From positions 1-7,190 of the forward strand of contig JAEWFU010000077.1 of assembly GCA_023388675.1 (NCBI GenBank): a stretch of 7,190 bases of DNA. The letters run 5' to 3'. How positions within the stretch are numbered: position 1 is the stretch's first letter; each line of letters starts with the position of its first letter. The stretch comes from Pseudomonadota bacterium (GTDB taxonomy: Bacteria; Pseudomonadota; Alphaproteobacteria; Rhizobiales; Rhizobiaceae). Made by a program: the position numbers and the translations under genes. The notes beneath the pieces were generated by a model, which did not search any database, had not been told where the DNA came from, and saw only the letters and a program-made list of their open reading frames with translations. This document shows, in pieces, positions 1 to 6,736 of this stretch.

Positions 1-700
1 TCCATTTAAGGTTGGCGACCATGCCGTTGACCGACTTGACGGTGAGCGAATTGCGCGGCGCGCCGGGCGCCGTGAGCAGGTGCCGGCCGACCTCGACGCT
101 GTGGCACATCATGTCCGAAAGCACGCCGCCGCCCTGCTTGTCGCCCTGCCAGAACCACGCCTCGTGCGGACCGGAATGCTCCTCGGCCGCGCGCGCCAGA
201 TAGGGCCGGCCGGTGGTGGACGCGCCGCGGCGCCAGATGATCTCCTTGCCGCGAATGACAGGCGTGCAGAACACCTGGTTTTCGAGATAGCCGTGGTTGA
301 GACCGGCCTCCTCGGCCAGCCGCAGCATCTCGCGCGCCTCGCCGATGGTGCGCGCCAGCGGCTTTTCGCACGCCACCGCGAAAATCTTCGAGCGCCCGGC
401 CGTCACCTCCCGATGGATGGTGCGCATGATGTCGAGCCGGGTGTGGTTGGGCGACAGGATCCAGATCGCGTCGACATCGCCGGCCTGCAGCAGGCTTTCG
501 AGGCTTTCATGCGCGGTGCAGCGCCCGAGGCCGAGTTCGTCAACAAGCTCGACGATCCTCCGGCGCTTGTCGCTGCTGCGGCTGTAGACACCCGTCACCT
601 CGACATTGCGCACGCCCAGCATCGAACGCAGATGGAACTGGGCGATGAAACCCGTGCCGACCAGACCGATGCGCAGCGTGTTCTTCGGCTCGAAGCCCAT
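1..700 (-). CDS. Gfo/Idh/MocA family NAD(P)-dependent oxidoreductase, C-terminus beyond the window
   Basis: Seen: an open frame of 233 codons from an ATG at 700 to the left edge with no stop. The N-terminus has a Rossmann dinucleotide motif (G12-L-V-G15-T-G17-F-I-A), followed by the family's E112-K113-P114 motif, whose lysine is the usual catalytic residue. Further on comes G190-G-G-V-L-S-D196 with H200, the region that normally carries the catalytic histidine; the residue three after it is Glu203 where many members have Asp. Family members are usually 330-400 residues, so about a third or more lies outside. The start is supported by GGAG 7 nt upstream. It follows the repressor gene by 25 bp and is the last visible gene of the transport operon. 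Known for the family: oxidation or reduction of sugars, inositols and sugar acids in the cytoplasm. Inferred: it acts on the imported sugar or a derivative. The exact substrate cannot be told. Confidence 0.92.
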   Translation of the reverse strand, partial: MGFEPKNTLRIGLVGTGFIAQFHLRSMLGVRNVEVTGVYSRSSDKRRRIVELVDELGLGRCTAHESLESLLQAGDVDAIWILSPNHTRLDIMRTIHREVTAGRSKIFAVACEKPLARTIGEAREMLRLAEEAGLNHGYLENQVFCTPVIRGKEIIWRRGASTTGRPYLARAAEEHSGPHEAWFWQGDKQGGGVLSDMMCHSVEVGRHLLTAPGAPRNSLTVKSVNGMVANLKW

Positions 701-725
701 GGGTTGTCTCCGTTGTTCTGTCTTT

Positions 726-1745
726 TCAGGATTCGGCGCGCGGCGCCGCAGTGGACCCGCGCAGCTTGAGTTCGGTCGGCATATCCACTGCCGACGGGGC
801 TACACCCTCGTCGGAGAAGACGCGCAGCAGCAGCTCCATCGCCTGCTGGCCGATGGCCATGCGCGGCTGGCTGACGGTGGTCAGCGGCGGGTGGAAGGCC
901 TGACTCAGGAACAGGTCGTCGAAGCCGACCACCGACACGTCGACGGGCACGTCGAGCCCCATGCGGCGCAGCTCGTTGATCACGCCAAAGGCCATCTCGT
1001 CATTGGCGACGAAGACGGCCGTGGGCGGCTCAGGCAGCGAGAACAGCTCGCGGCACAGACGCTCGCCGGTATGCAGCAGATAGTCGCCGACGGGCTCGTA
1101 TCCCTTCGGTATGGGCAACCCGGCATCGGCCATGGCGCGGCGAAAGCCTTCCTGACGGCGCAGGCTCATGACCTCCGGCAGCGGGCCGGTGATGTGGGCG
1201 ATGCGTCGATGGCCGAGCTCGATCAGGTGCCTCACGGCCCGGTGCGACGCGCCCTCGTTGTCGACCATGACATGGGGAAGACCGCTCTCGGCGATCTCTT
1301 CCAGCGCCACGACCACCGGCAGCTTGCGCACCTGCTCGAAATAGCCGTCCCTGTCGGGCAGCTTGCCCGTCATCAGGATCATCCCGTCGGCATGGCCGTC
1401 GCGCAGCATGTCGAAATATTCGACCTCGCGCTCGGGGTTGTTCTCGGTATTGCCCATCAAGACGGAATAGCCGGCTTCGCGGGCCGTCGTTTCCACGCCC
1501 TTGAGGATTTCGAGATAGAAGGGGTTGCCGACGTCGCGTACCACCATCAGCACGGCCATCGAACGCTGGGTGCGCAGGTTGCGCGCCGAGACGTTGGGGC
1601 GGTAGTGCATCTTCTGCGCCGCCTCGCGGATGCGGCTGAGCGTGGGTTCCGCCACAAGGCCCGTCCCGGTCAGCGCGCGCGATACGGTTGCCGGCGACAC
1701 GCCCACCGACGCCGCGATGTCCTTGATCTTGGCGCGGCTGTTCAT
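726..1745 (-). CDS. LacI-family transcriptional repressor of the sugar operon (CytR-like)
   Basis: A 339-residue protein of normal LacI length. Residues 6-25 form the helix-turn-helix, with the typical recognition helix S17-P-A-T-V-S-R-A-L25. Residues 48-59 form the hinge (Y-R-P-N-V-S-A-R-N-L-R-T), where Leu57 matches the leucine that PurR inserts into a central CpG step. The rest is a periplasmic-binding-protein-like effector domain with V-A-N-D-E-M-A-F-G and V-V-G-F-D-D near the C-terminal third. By eye the effector domain resembles CytR (N-P-F-Y-L-E-I-L-K-G-V, and a D-G-M-I-L-M segment). The start is the ATG at 1745, overlapping the permease stop as ATGA; only a weak AAGG precedes it, so translation probably depends on coupling. 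A longer in-frame extension to 2186 exists but lies inside the permease gene and is not credible. Inferred: it binds the two central-CG operators upstream of the operon and so also represses itself. Confidence 0.95.
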   Translation of the reverse strand: MNSRAKIKDIAASVGVSPATVSRALTGTGLVAEPTLSRIREAAQKMHYRPNVSARNLRTQRSMAVLMVVRDVGNPFYLEILKGVETTAREAGYSVLMGNTENNPEREVEYFDMLRDGHADGMILMTGKLPDRDGYFEQVRKLPVVVALEEIAESGLPHVMVDNEGASHRAVRHLIELGHRRIAHITGPLPEVMSLRRQEGFRRAMADAGLPIPKGYEPVGDYLLHTGERLCRELFSLPEPPTAVFVANDEMAFGVINELRRMGLDVPVDVSVVGFDDLFLSQAFHPPLTTVSQPRMAIGQQAMELLLRVFSDEGVAPSAVDMPTELKLRGSTAAPRAES

Positions 1746-2737
1746 CCCCGCATCGCCTTCCCGCGACCGTAGAACAGCATCAGCACCAGAAGCGTGGCGC
1801 CGAAGATCATCTGGCGGCCGGATTCGTCGATGTTGATCGTCGTTAGGATGCTTTGCAGCACCACCAGCAGCATGGCGCCCGCCATCGTGCCGGTGTAGCC
1901 GCCGCGGCCGCCGGCAAGCGGCGTGCCGCCCAGCACCACGGCGATGATCGACGGCAGCATGTAGGTCTCGCCGACATTGGCGAAGGACGAGCCGGAATAA
2001 CCGAGCAGGCAGATGCCGGCGAGCGCCGCGAACATGCCCGACAGCATGAACAGAGCCACCCTGACCGTGCGCACCGGCACGCCGGCCATGAATGCCGCCT
2101 GCTCGTTGGAGCCGATGGCGTAGATGCGGTGGCCGAAGACCGTGCGCTTGAGCAGGAAGGCCATGAACAGCCCGATCGCGATCCACAGCCAGATGATGCC
2201 GGGAAGACCGAAGAGGAAGGGCTGGGAGACGAATTGCGACAGGGCGGGCGCGGCGCGCCCGGAGGGGATGCCCTGGCGGATCACCACCAGAAGCCCCTGC
2301 AACACGCCCAGCATGCCCAGCGTCATCACCAGCGGCGGGATACGCAGCAAGGTGACGCCAAGGCCGTTGAAGAGGCCAAACAGGGCACCGACGGCGACGC
2401 AGGCGAGAACGGCCGGCAGGATGCCGCCATCCTGCCCCGACATGATGTTGCCGGCGAGGATCGCCGACAGCGACACGACGCCGCCGACCGACAGGTCGAT
2501 GCCTTCGCGACCGCCGAGGATGACGAGGTTCTGGCCGGCCGCCACAATGCCGAGCAATGCGGCCACGATCGCAAGCCGCAGGATCTGCCGCAGCGAGGCG
2601 AAGCCGGGCGACAGCGCCTCGCCGAGGAGGAGCAGCGCCGCGATCAGGATCAGCGCGACGACAATGGGCTGCTTGATGAAATCCAGCACGATGTTGCCGC
2701 TGGCCGTCGTCTTTTCAGTGGTTGCCGGTGTGCTCAT
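1742..2737 (-). CDS. Sugar ABC transporter permease, CUT2 family (second of two)
   Basis: A 331-residue, strongly hydrophobic inner-membrane protein of the BPD_transp_2 (RbsC/YjfF-like) type. It carries the family motif G76-R-E-G-I-D-L-S-V-G85 in the N-terminal half and L269-G-G-T-P-L-A-G-G-R-G-G280 near the end. The cytoplasmic loop at 202-220 (G-H-R-I-Y-A-I-G-S-N-E) has the form that contacts the ATPase in this family and is well preserved here, unlike in the partner permease. Hydrophobic stretches suggest 8-10 membrane segments, the first at about 23-39. The start is the ATG at 2737, overlapping the upstream permease stop as ATGA, with GGAGG 8 nt before it; a frame extension upstream to 3037 falls inside the other permease and is rejected. 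Two unlike permeases imply a heterodimeric channel, as in the LsrCD, RhaPQ and YtfT-YjfF systems. Confidence 0.95.
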   Translation of the reverse strand: MSTPATTEKTTASGNIVLDFIKQPIVVALILIAALLLLGEALSPGFASLRQILRLAIVAALLGIVAAGQNLVILGGREGIDLSVGGVVSLSAILAGNIMSGQDGGILPAVLACVAVGALFGLFNGLGVTLLRIPPLVMTLGMLGVLQGLLVVIRQGIPSGRAAPALSQFVSQPFLFGLPGIIWLWIAIGLFMAFLLKRTVFGHRIYAIGSNEQAAFMAGVPVRTVRVALFMLSGMFAALAGICLLGYSGSSFANVGETYMLPSIIAVVLGGTPLAGGRGGYTGTMAGAMLLVVLQSILTTINIDESGRQMIFGATLLVLMLFYGRGKAMRG

Positions 2738-3717
2738 TGCCCGCCCCTCCGGCCGACGAAGACGCCCGCCATCAGCGCGATGAGGATCGCGAGTCCCTGC
2801 ACGAGGTTCTGCCATTCGGACGGCGTGCCGACGAAGAACACCAGCGAATTGATGAGCCCGATGATGAGCGCGCCGACCAGCGAGCCGACCACCGTGCCCT
2901 TGCCGCCGGAAAGCGCGCTGCCGCCGAGCACCACGGCCGCGACGCTGTAGAGTGTCATCTTGCCGCCCACAAGCGGATCGCCGCTGGCCGTGTCGCCGGT
3001 GACGCACAGTGCCGCAAGCGCGGCGAACAGGCCGCAAAGCACATACCCCTTGATGCGGATCGCGACGACTGGCAGGCCGCTCTGAAACGCGCCCTGCGCA
3101 TCGTCACCGACGGCGAGCAGCAGCGTGGTCAGCCGCGTGCGCACCAATGCCACGAGGAGCAGCGCAAGCGCGGCGACAGCCCAGAAGACGAAGGGGATTT
3201 CGAGGATACGGCCGCCATAAGTGCGCCAGAACGCGGCCGGCGCAGGCGTGCCCGCGACCGGCAGGACGTAGAGGGCAAGGCCGGTGAAGAAGATCGAGGT
3301 CGCGAACGTCGCGACGATCGCCTGAAGCCGCAATGCCGCGACCACGAGGCCGTTGACCAGCCCGCAGGCGAGCCCGGTGAGGATGCCGACGAAGCAGGCC
3401 GCGAGCACGGTCCAGCCTCCCCCGCCCCAGCGCTCCATCAGCACGATGACGACGACATTGACCAGCGACAGGATCGCGCCGACGGACAGGTCGATGTCGC
3501 CGGCCATGACCACGTAGGTCTGGGCAATCGCCAGCATCATCAGCGCCAGATAGGTGCTGACCAAGCCCGTGACGGCACGGAAGCCGAGGCTGTTGGGCTC
3601 GAACCAGCCATTGAGCGCGACGAGCACGATGAGGATGAGCAGCGCCGGCAGGAAGGGCAGGCGCTCGACGGCGGCGGCGAGGCCGCTGCGTTGGGAAGAA
3701 GCGGAAAGGCTCGTCAT
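2734..3717 (-). CDS. Sugar ABC transporter permease, CUT2 family (first of two)
   Basis: A 327-residue BPD_transp_2 permease. Motifs seen are A72-G-D-I-D-L-S-V-G80 and L264-G-G-S-A-L-S-G-G-K-G-T275, both standard for ribose-type permeases. Hydrophobic runs at about 20-38, 50-72, 79-94, 102-129, 134-153, 174-192, 222-240, 256-266, 276-296 and 305-321 fit a multi-span membrane protein. The loop expected to meet the ATPase (199-216, L-L-L-A-V-G-D-D-A-Q-G-A) departs more from the family pattern than that of the second permease, so the two halves of the channel may couple unequally. The start at 3717 overlaps the ATPase stop by one base (TGATG) and has GAGG 7 nt upstream. It would form the channel together with the product of the next gene. 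Confidence 0.95.
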   Translation of the reverse strand: MTSLSASSQRSGLAAAVERLPFLPALLILIVLVALNGWFEPNSLGFRAVTGLVSTYLALMMLAIAQTYVVMAGDIDLSVGAILSLVNVVVIVLMERWGGGGWTVLAACFVGILTGLACGLVNGLVVAALRLQAIVATFATSIFFTGLALYVLPVAGTPAPAAFWRTYGGRILEIPFVFWAVAALALLLVALVRTRLTTLLLAVGDDAQGAFQSGLPVVAIRIKGYVLCGLFAALAALCVTGDTASGDPLVGGKMTLYSVAAVVLGGSALSGGKGTVVGSLVGALIIGLINSLVFFVGTPSEWQNLVQGLAILIALMAGVFVGRRGGQ

Positions 3718-5219
3718 CAGGCGGCCTCGTAAGCGGCGTGGTAGAGGTTGTAGCGGGTGCGGTCCTCGCCCCTGAGCTCGCGCGTGACGCTGCCCGAGTT
3801 GAAGACGAGGATGCGGTCGGCGTTGGCCAACAGCTCGGCGTCCTCGGAGGAATAGAGAACGATGCCGAGACCTTCGGCGGCAAGCTGGCGGATCAGGGCG
3901 AAGAGGTCCGACTTGGCCTGAAGATCGATGCCCTTGGTCGGGTCGTCGAGCAAAAGCACGTCGGGCCGGTCGATCAGCCAGCGGGCGATGACCACCTTCT
4001 GCTGGTTGCCGCCCGACAGCGAATTGATCGGGTGATCGATGGTCTGGAACTTGGTCTTGAGCGCGTCGAGAGGACCGGCCGCCTTTTGCTGCAGCGCAGC
4101 GGGGCGCACGAGGCGCAGCCGGTTGCGCAGGAAATGGATCGGGGTCACGTTTTCCAGGATCGGCCTGCCCTGCACGATGCCGTCGCGGCCGCGATCCCCG
4201 GACACATAGGCGACACCGCGGGCGATCGCCTGACGTGGATTGGCGGCGGCAAAAGCTTCGCCCCGCACCGCGATCGAGCCGGACGCATGCGGCGCGGCAC
4301 CGAAGATGGCGCGCAGTACCGACGACTGGCCCTGCCCGTGCAGGCCGCCGAAACCGAGGATTTCGCCGCGCGAGACGGAGAACGAAACATCGGTAAAGCC
4401 GCTTCCGCCGAGACCTTCCACGCTGAGGGCAATGCCGGTATCGCCGGAGACGGCAGGCGCGGCGGGCGGGGCCGCATCGACCTCGTCGTGCTCGCCGACC
4501 ATTTGGCGGATGATCGAGGGCGCGTCGGTTTCGGCAATGTTGGAGGTCGCCACCGTCTCGCCGTCGCGGATGACGGTGACGCGGTCGCCGATGGCGAAGA
4601 TTTCGTCCATGCGGTGCGAGATGAAGACGATGGCCCTGCCCTCGCCCTTCAACCGCTTGAGGATTTCGAAGAACCGTTCGACCTGAGCGCGGTCGAGCGC
4701 AGAGGTCGGCTCGTCGAAGATGAGGATGGGCGCTTCGGCCGCCAGCGTCTTCATGATTTCGACGAGCTGGCGCTGGTCGGCGCGCAGCTTGAAGACGGGT
4801 GTGTCAGCGGCAAATCCTTCGCCGGAAACGCCGTCGAACTCGGCGATGTAGCGCGCCGCGCGGCTGGCGAGCTCGGTGCGATCGACGAACAGGCCGCCCC
4901 TCATCGGCAGGTCGGGCAGCAGGATGTTCTCGGCCACCGTGCGCCGCGCCGACAGGCTGAGCTCCTGATAGAAGATGCCGATGCCGAGCGCGCGGGAAGC
5001 CTGCGGACCGGCGATGGTGACGGGCTGGCCGTTGAGGATGACCTCGCCGGCATCGGGTTTCACCGAGCCGGCGACGATCTTGCACAGCGTGCTCTTGCCG
5101 GACCCGTTGGAACCGATCAGCACGTGCACTTCACCGCCCTTGAGGTCGAAATCGCCGCGGCGAAGAGCGAGCGTCGCGCCATAGGCCTTGCGCGCGCCGC
5201 GGATCAGCAGCTCGGTCAT
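3717..5219 (-). CDS. Sugar ABC transporter ATPase with two nucleotide-binding domains (RbsA/YtfR-like)
   Basis: A 500-residue cytoplasmic ATPase of the usual CUT2 length, with two fused ABC domains. Domain 1 has Walker A G36-S-N-G-S-G-K-S-T44, Q-loop Gln85, Walker B I165-L-I-F-D169-E170 and switch His202, but its signature is degenerate (L145-R-A-D-Q149 instead of LSxGQ). Domain 2 has a degenerate Walker A (G292-L-H-G-Q-G-Q-S-S300, no Lys), an intact signature L401-S-G-G-N-Q406, and a Walker B ending D425-D426 where family members normally have D-E. One composite ATP site (domain 1 Walker motifs with domain 2 signature) is therefore complete and the other is not. Degeneracy of the second Walker A is common in CUT2 ATPases; loss of the first signature as well is stronger than usual. 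The start at 5219 has GAGG 7 nt upstream. It powers the two permeases encoded directly downstream. Confidence 0.96.
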   Translation of the reverse strand: MTELLIRGARKAYGATLALRRGDFDLKGGEVHVLIGSNGSGKSTLCKIVAGSVKPDAGEVILNGQPVTIAGPQASRALGIGIFYQELSLSARRTVAENILLPDLPMRGGLFVDRTELASRAARYIAEFDGVSGEGFAADTPVFKLRADQRQLVEIMKTLAAEAPILIFDEPTSALDRAQVERFFEILKRLKGEGRAIVFISHRMDEIFAIGDRVTVIRDGETVATSNIAETDAPSIIRQMVGEHDEVDAAPPAAPAVSGDTGIALSVEGLGGSGFTDVSFSVSRGEILGFGGLHGQGQSSVLRAIFGAAPHASGSIAVRGEAFAAANPRQAIARGVAYVSGDRGRDGIVQGRPILENVTPIHFLRNRLRLVRPAALQQKAAGPLDALKTKFQTIDHPINSLSGGNQQKVVIARWLIDRPDVLLLDDPTKGIDLQAKSDLFALIRQLAAEGLGIVLYSSEDAELLANADRILVFNSGSVTRELRGEDRTRYNLYHAAYEAA

Positions 5220-5243
5220 CGTCTTGCCTCGAACTGAATATCA

Positions 5244-5274
5244 GCCGGCGCGCCACAGAAGGCAGCGCGCCGGC
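5244..5274 (-). promoter_or_regulatory. Intercistronic GC-only hairpin between binding-protein and ATPase genes
   Basis: A perfect 10-bp inverted repeat, GCCGGCGCGC at 5244-5253 and its complement at 5265-5274, encloses an 11-nt loop within the 65-bp gap between the binding-protein stop and the ATPase start. The minus-strand transcript has no U-run after the stem, so it is not a standard intrinsic terminator. In other binding-protein transport operons (malE-malF is the known case) a stem here protects the upstream message and lets the binding protein be made in excess. That role is inferred for this one. Confidence 0.7.
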
Positions 5275-5284
5275 CGCGATGCGC

Positions 5285-6307
5285 TTACTTGAAGAGCGCT
5301 TCTGCGTCCTCGATCGAGAGCGCGTCCGTGTAGGAATAGTGCCCCGGCTTGCCCTCGAGCGCGGTCGCGGCTTCGGCGAGATTGCTCGAATCGATGAACG
5401 GAATCTCGAGATACATCGCATTGCCGTAGACGCCGTCCGTCGGCGGCTGCTTCAGTTCGCGGCCTTCCAGCATGAAGACGGCGACATTCAGCGCAGACGC
5501 CATCACGCCGGGCGGGTTCACCGAAGCGCCGGACGTATAGTTGTTCTCGGTCCACAGATCGATGAAATCCTTGCGGATTTCGCCGGTGGCGGCGATGTCG
5601 GCGACCTTGTCGGCATCGACGATCGCGCTCCACGCGCCGGCGGCCATGCCGTCCTGCACGTAAACGCCGTCGATATCGGGATAGGTCGCCAGGATGTTCT
5701 GCATGGCCTGCTGGCCCTGCGCCTGATCCCAGTTCGCGCTCACCTCGTTGACGATCTCGATGCCGTCATGCTTGGCGAACACCTCGCGATAGCCCTCGAC
5801 GCGCATCTCGTTGGCCGGATGGCCGGAAACGCCATTGATGGCGACGACCTTGCCTTCGCCGTTCAGCGTCTCGGAAAGCCATTCCGCGGCGCGCTCGCCG
5901 TAAGCCTTCTGGTCGATGCCGACATAGATCGCATCGGGCGACGACACCTCGGCATCGGTCGAGATCACGAGGATGCCGGCTTCCTTGGCCTGCGCGAAGA
6001 CCGGATCGAATGCCGTCGGGCTGTTCGGGTTGATGATGATGGCGTCGACGCCCTGGCTGATGAAGTTGCGCACGTGCGCAATCTGGCCCGGCACGTCGAC
6101 GTTGGCGCTCTGCACCACGACGTTGACGGTGTGGCCCTTGTCGGCCCAGGCGGCCGCGGCGGCCTGCGCTTCCTCGATCATCTGGGTACGCCACTCCGAG
6201 CCGACCCAGCCGTTGGACAGGCCGATGGTGAACTCCTCGGCCTGGGCCACGGACGCGGTGAGCGCGATAGCGGCGACGGATGCTGCGAATGCGGAAAGTC
6301 TGGTCAT
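5285..6307 (-). CDS. Periplasmic sugar-binding protein of CUT2 ABC transporter (Peripla_BP_4 type)
   Basis: A 340-residue secreted solute-binding protein. It starts with a Sec signal peptide: one Arg near the N-terminus, a hydrophobic core at 5-20 and a likely cut after A-Q-A23. The mature part has the ribose-binding-protein fold signature: F-T-I-G-L-S-N at 26-32, Q85-G-V-D-A-I-I-I-N-P-N95, I115-S-T-D-A119 and Q218-D219-G. Aromatic residues near the N-terminus (Trp34, Trp39) and Trp193, with Asn93, Asp118, Arg169 and Asp219, are plausible ligand contacts by analogy with RbsB-like proteins. The ATG at 6307 is preceded by a strong GGAGG 6 nt away, the best ribosome site in the operon. It is the first gene, directly behind the promoter and operators, and is set off from the ATPase by a hairpin. 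The E-W-R pattern near the N-terminus is like many uncharacterised rhizobial sugar- or polyol-binding proteins; the ligand is unknown. Confidence 0.95.
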   Translation of the reverse strand: MTRLSAFAASVAAIALTASVAQAEEFTIGLSNGWVGSEWRTQMIEEAQAAAAAWADKGHTVNVVVQSANVDVPGQIAHVRNFISQGVDAIIINPNSPTAFDPVFAQAKEAGILVISTDAEVSSPDAIYVGIDQKAYGERAAEWLSETLNGEGKVVAINGVSGHPANEMRVEGYREVFAKHDGIEIVNEVSANWDQAQGQQAMQNILATYPDIDGVYVQDGMAAGAWSAIVDADKVADIAATGEIRKDFIDLWTENNYTSGASVNPPGVMASALNVAVFMLEGRELKQPPTDGVYGNAMYLEIPFIDSSNLAEAATALEGKPGHYSYTDALSIEDAEALFK

Positions 6308-6330
6308 TTAACTCCTCCCAAAGAACTCAA

Positions 6331-6344
6331 TGAAATCGATTGTA
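6331..6344. promoter_or_regulatory. Proximal LacI-type operator (imperfect palindrome)
   Basis: TGAAATCGATTGTA keeps the left half and central CG of the distal operator, while the right half is altered where it doubles as the -10 box (TACAAT on the minus strand). A 14-bp stretch starting at 6328 is repeated exactly at 6349, giving a 21-bp repeat period. It lies 24 bp before the binding-protein start codon. Confidence 0.78.
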
Positions 6345-6366
6345 TCGGCAATGAAATCGATTTCAA
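6339..6366 (-). promoter_or_regulatory. Sigma-70-like promoter of the sugar operon
   Basis: Read on the minus strand, TTGAAA (6366-6361) and TACAAT (6344-6339) are separated by 16 bp, each one mismatch from the TTGACA/TATAAT consensus. Transcription would start near 6332, giving a leader of about 25 nt that contains the strong GGAGG before the ATG at 6307. Both hexamers lie inside operator-like palindromes, so repressor binding would directly block RNA polymerase. The promoter is predicted from sequence only. Confidence 0.75.
6352..6365. promoter_or_regulatory. Distal LacI-type operator (perfect palindrome)
   Basis: TGAAATCGATTTCA is its own reverse complement over 14 bp and has the central CG typical of LacI/PurR-family sites, where a hinge leucine intercalates. 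It overlaps the -35 box. The LacI-family protein encoded five genes into the same operon has a matching hinge (Leu57) and is the obvious candidate to bind it. Centre-to-centre distance to the proximal copy is 21 bp, two helical turns, so both sites face the same side of the DNA. Confidence 0.85.
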
Positions 6367-6459
6367 TAGCCCCCGGGCGAAAATCTGTGCTGCACCGCAG
6401 CAGAGCAGTGCGAGTCGGAAACGCGCCGGGAGCGGACGGCGCATGGGAAAACTCTACCC

Positions 6460-6624
6460 GGCGCCAGGCTCTGGCAGGACCAGCTTCCCGCCGGCGGACA
6501 GGCAACGCCGATGACCTGCGAAGGCGCGGGCGGCTGCCAGTATCTGGTGGTCGTGGCAGGCGGACATGGCTCGACGGGCATGCAGCCCGGCGACTACGTC
6601 ATCGCATACGCCTTGCCGGCGTGA
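6460..6624 (+). pseudogene. 3' remnant of a membrane PQQ-dependent (glucose-type) dehydrogenase gene
   Basis: Frame 1 on the plus strand reads G-A-R-L-W-Q-D-Q-L-P-A-G-G-Q-A-T-P-M-T, then C-Q-Y-L-V-V-V-A-G-G-H-G-S, and ends G-D-Y-V-I-A-Y-A-L-P-A before a TGA at 6622. This matches, from memory, the extreme C-terminus of membrane-bound quinoprotein glucose dehydrogenases (E. coli Gcd: LPAGGQATPMTYE, QYVV, AGGHGS, GDYIVAYALP). Only about 54 residues remain of a protein normally near 800. The frame is open from 6370 but has no recognisable homology before about 6460 and no plausible start, and a TAG lies at 6367. It faces opposite to both neighbours. The missing 5' part would lie to the left, where the sugar operon's promoter now is. 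It is a relic, not a functional gene; the identification as PQQ dehydrogenase is firm, the exact substrate class is not. Confidence 0.82.
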
Positions 6625-6736
6625 CCAAGCGGCCGCTTCCAATCGCCCATCGGTACTGCCTAAAGCGGTCGCTGCCGATGGCATTCAGATAGGAGCTCTA
6701 CACCTGCGCCGCGTCGATTCGCATCGAACACCTCAG

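Noticed and set aside
606..1772. Long plus-strand open frame (388 codons) opposite the LacI gene
   Set aside because: It is His/Gly/Arg/Ala-rich with no recognisable domain, lies antisense to a clear LacI gene, and is what GC-rich codon bias produces on the opposite strand.
1853..2950. 365-codon plus-strand open frame spanning both permeases
   Set aside because: Low-complexity Gln/His/Arg/Asp-rich composition typical of the reverse complement of hydrophobic membrane-protein codons. It crosses the junction of two real genes.
3738..5237. 499-codon plus-strand open frame opposite the ATPase gene
   Set aside because: The opposite strand holds an ATPase with Walker and signature motifs in order. 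The antisense translation shows no motif, and its length follows from the third-position G/C bias of the real gene.
5244..5274. Rho-independent terminator after the binding-protein gene
   Set aside because: The stem is strong, but the minus-strand sequence after it (TGATATTCAG) has no U-run, and the next gene clearly belongs to the same transport system.
5279..6514. 411-codon plus-strand open frame opposite the binding protein and running through the promoter
   Set aside because: It is antisense to a secreted binding-protein gene and reads through the operator region in a frame with no homology; it is not the frame of the quinoprotein remnant.
6454..6684. Minus-strand 76-codon frame between operon and autotransporter gene
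   Set aside because: It is antisense to the quinoprotein remnant, whose plus-strand reading has strong family motifs, and it has no ribosome site or recognisable domain.
6625..6736. Possible further gene remnant or known repeat after the quinoprotein stop
   Set aside because: I saw no coding pattern, only a 5-bp stem near 6714-6727 and a faint likeness to rhizobial intergenic repeats, too weak to name.
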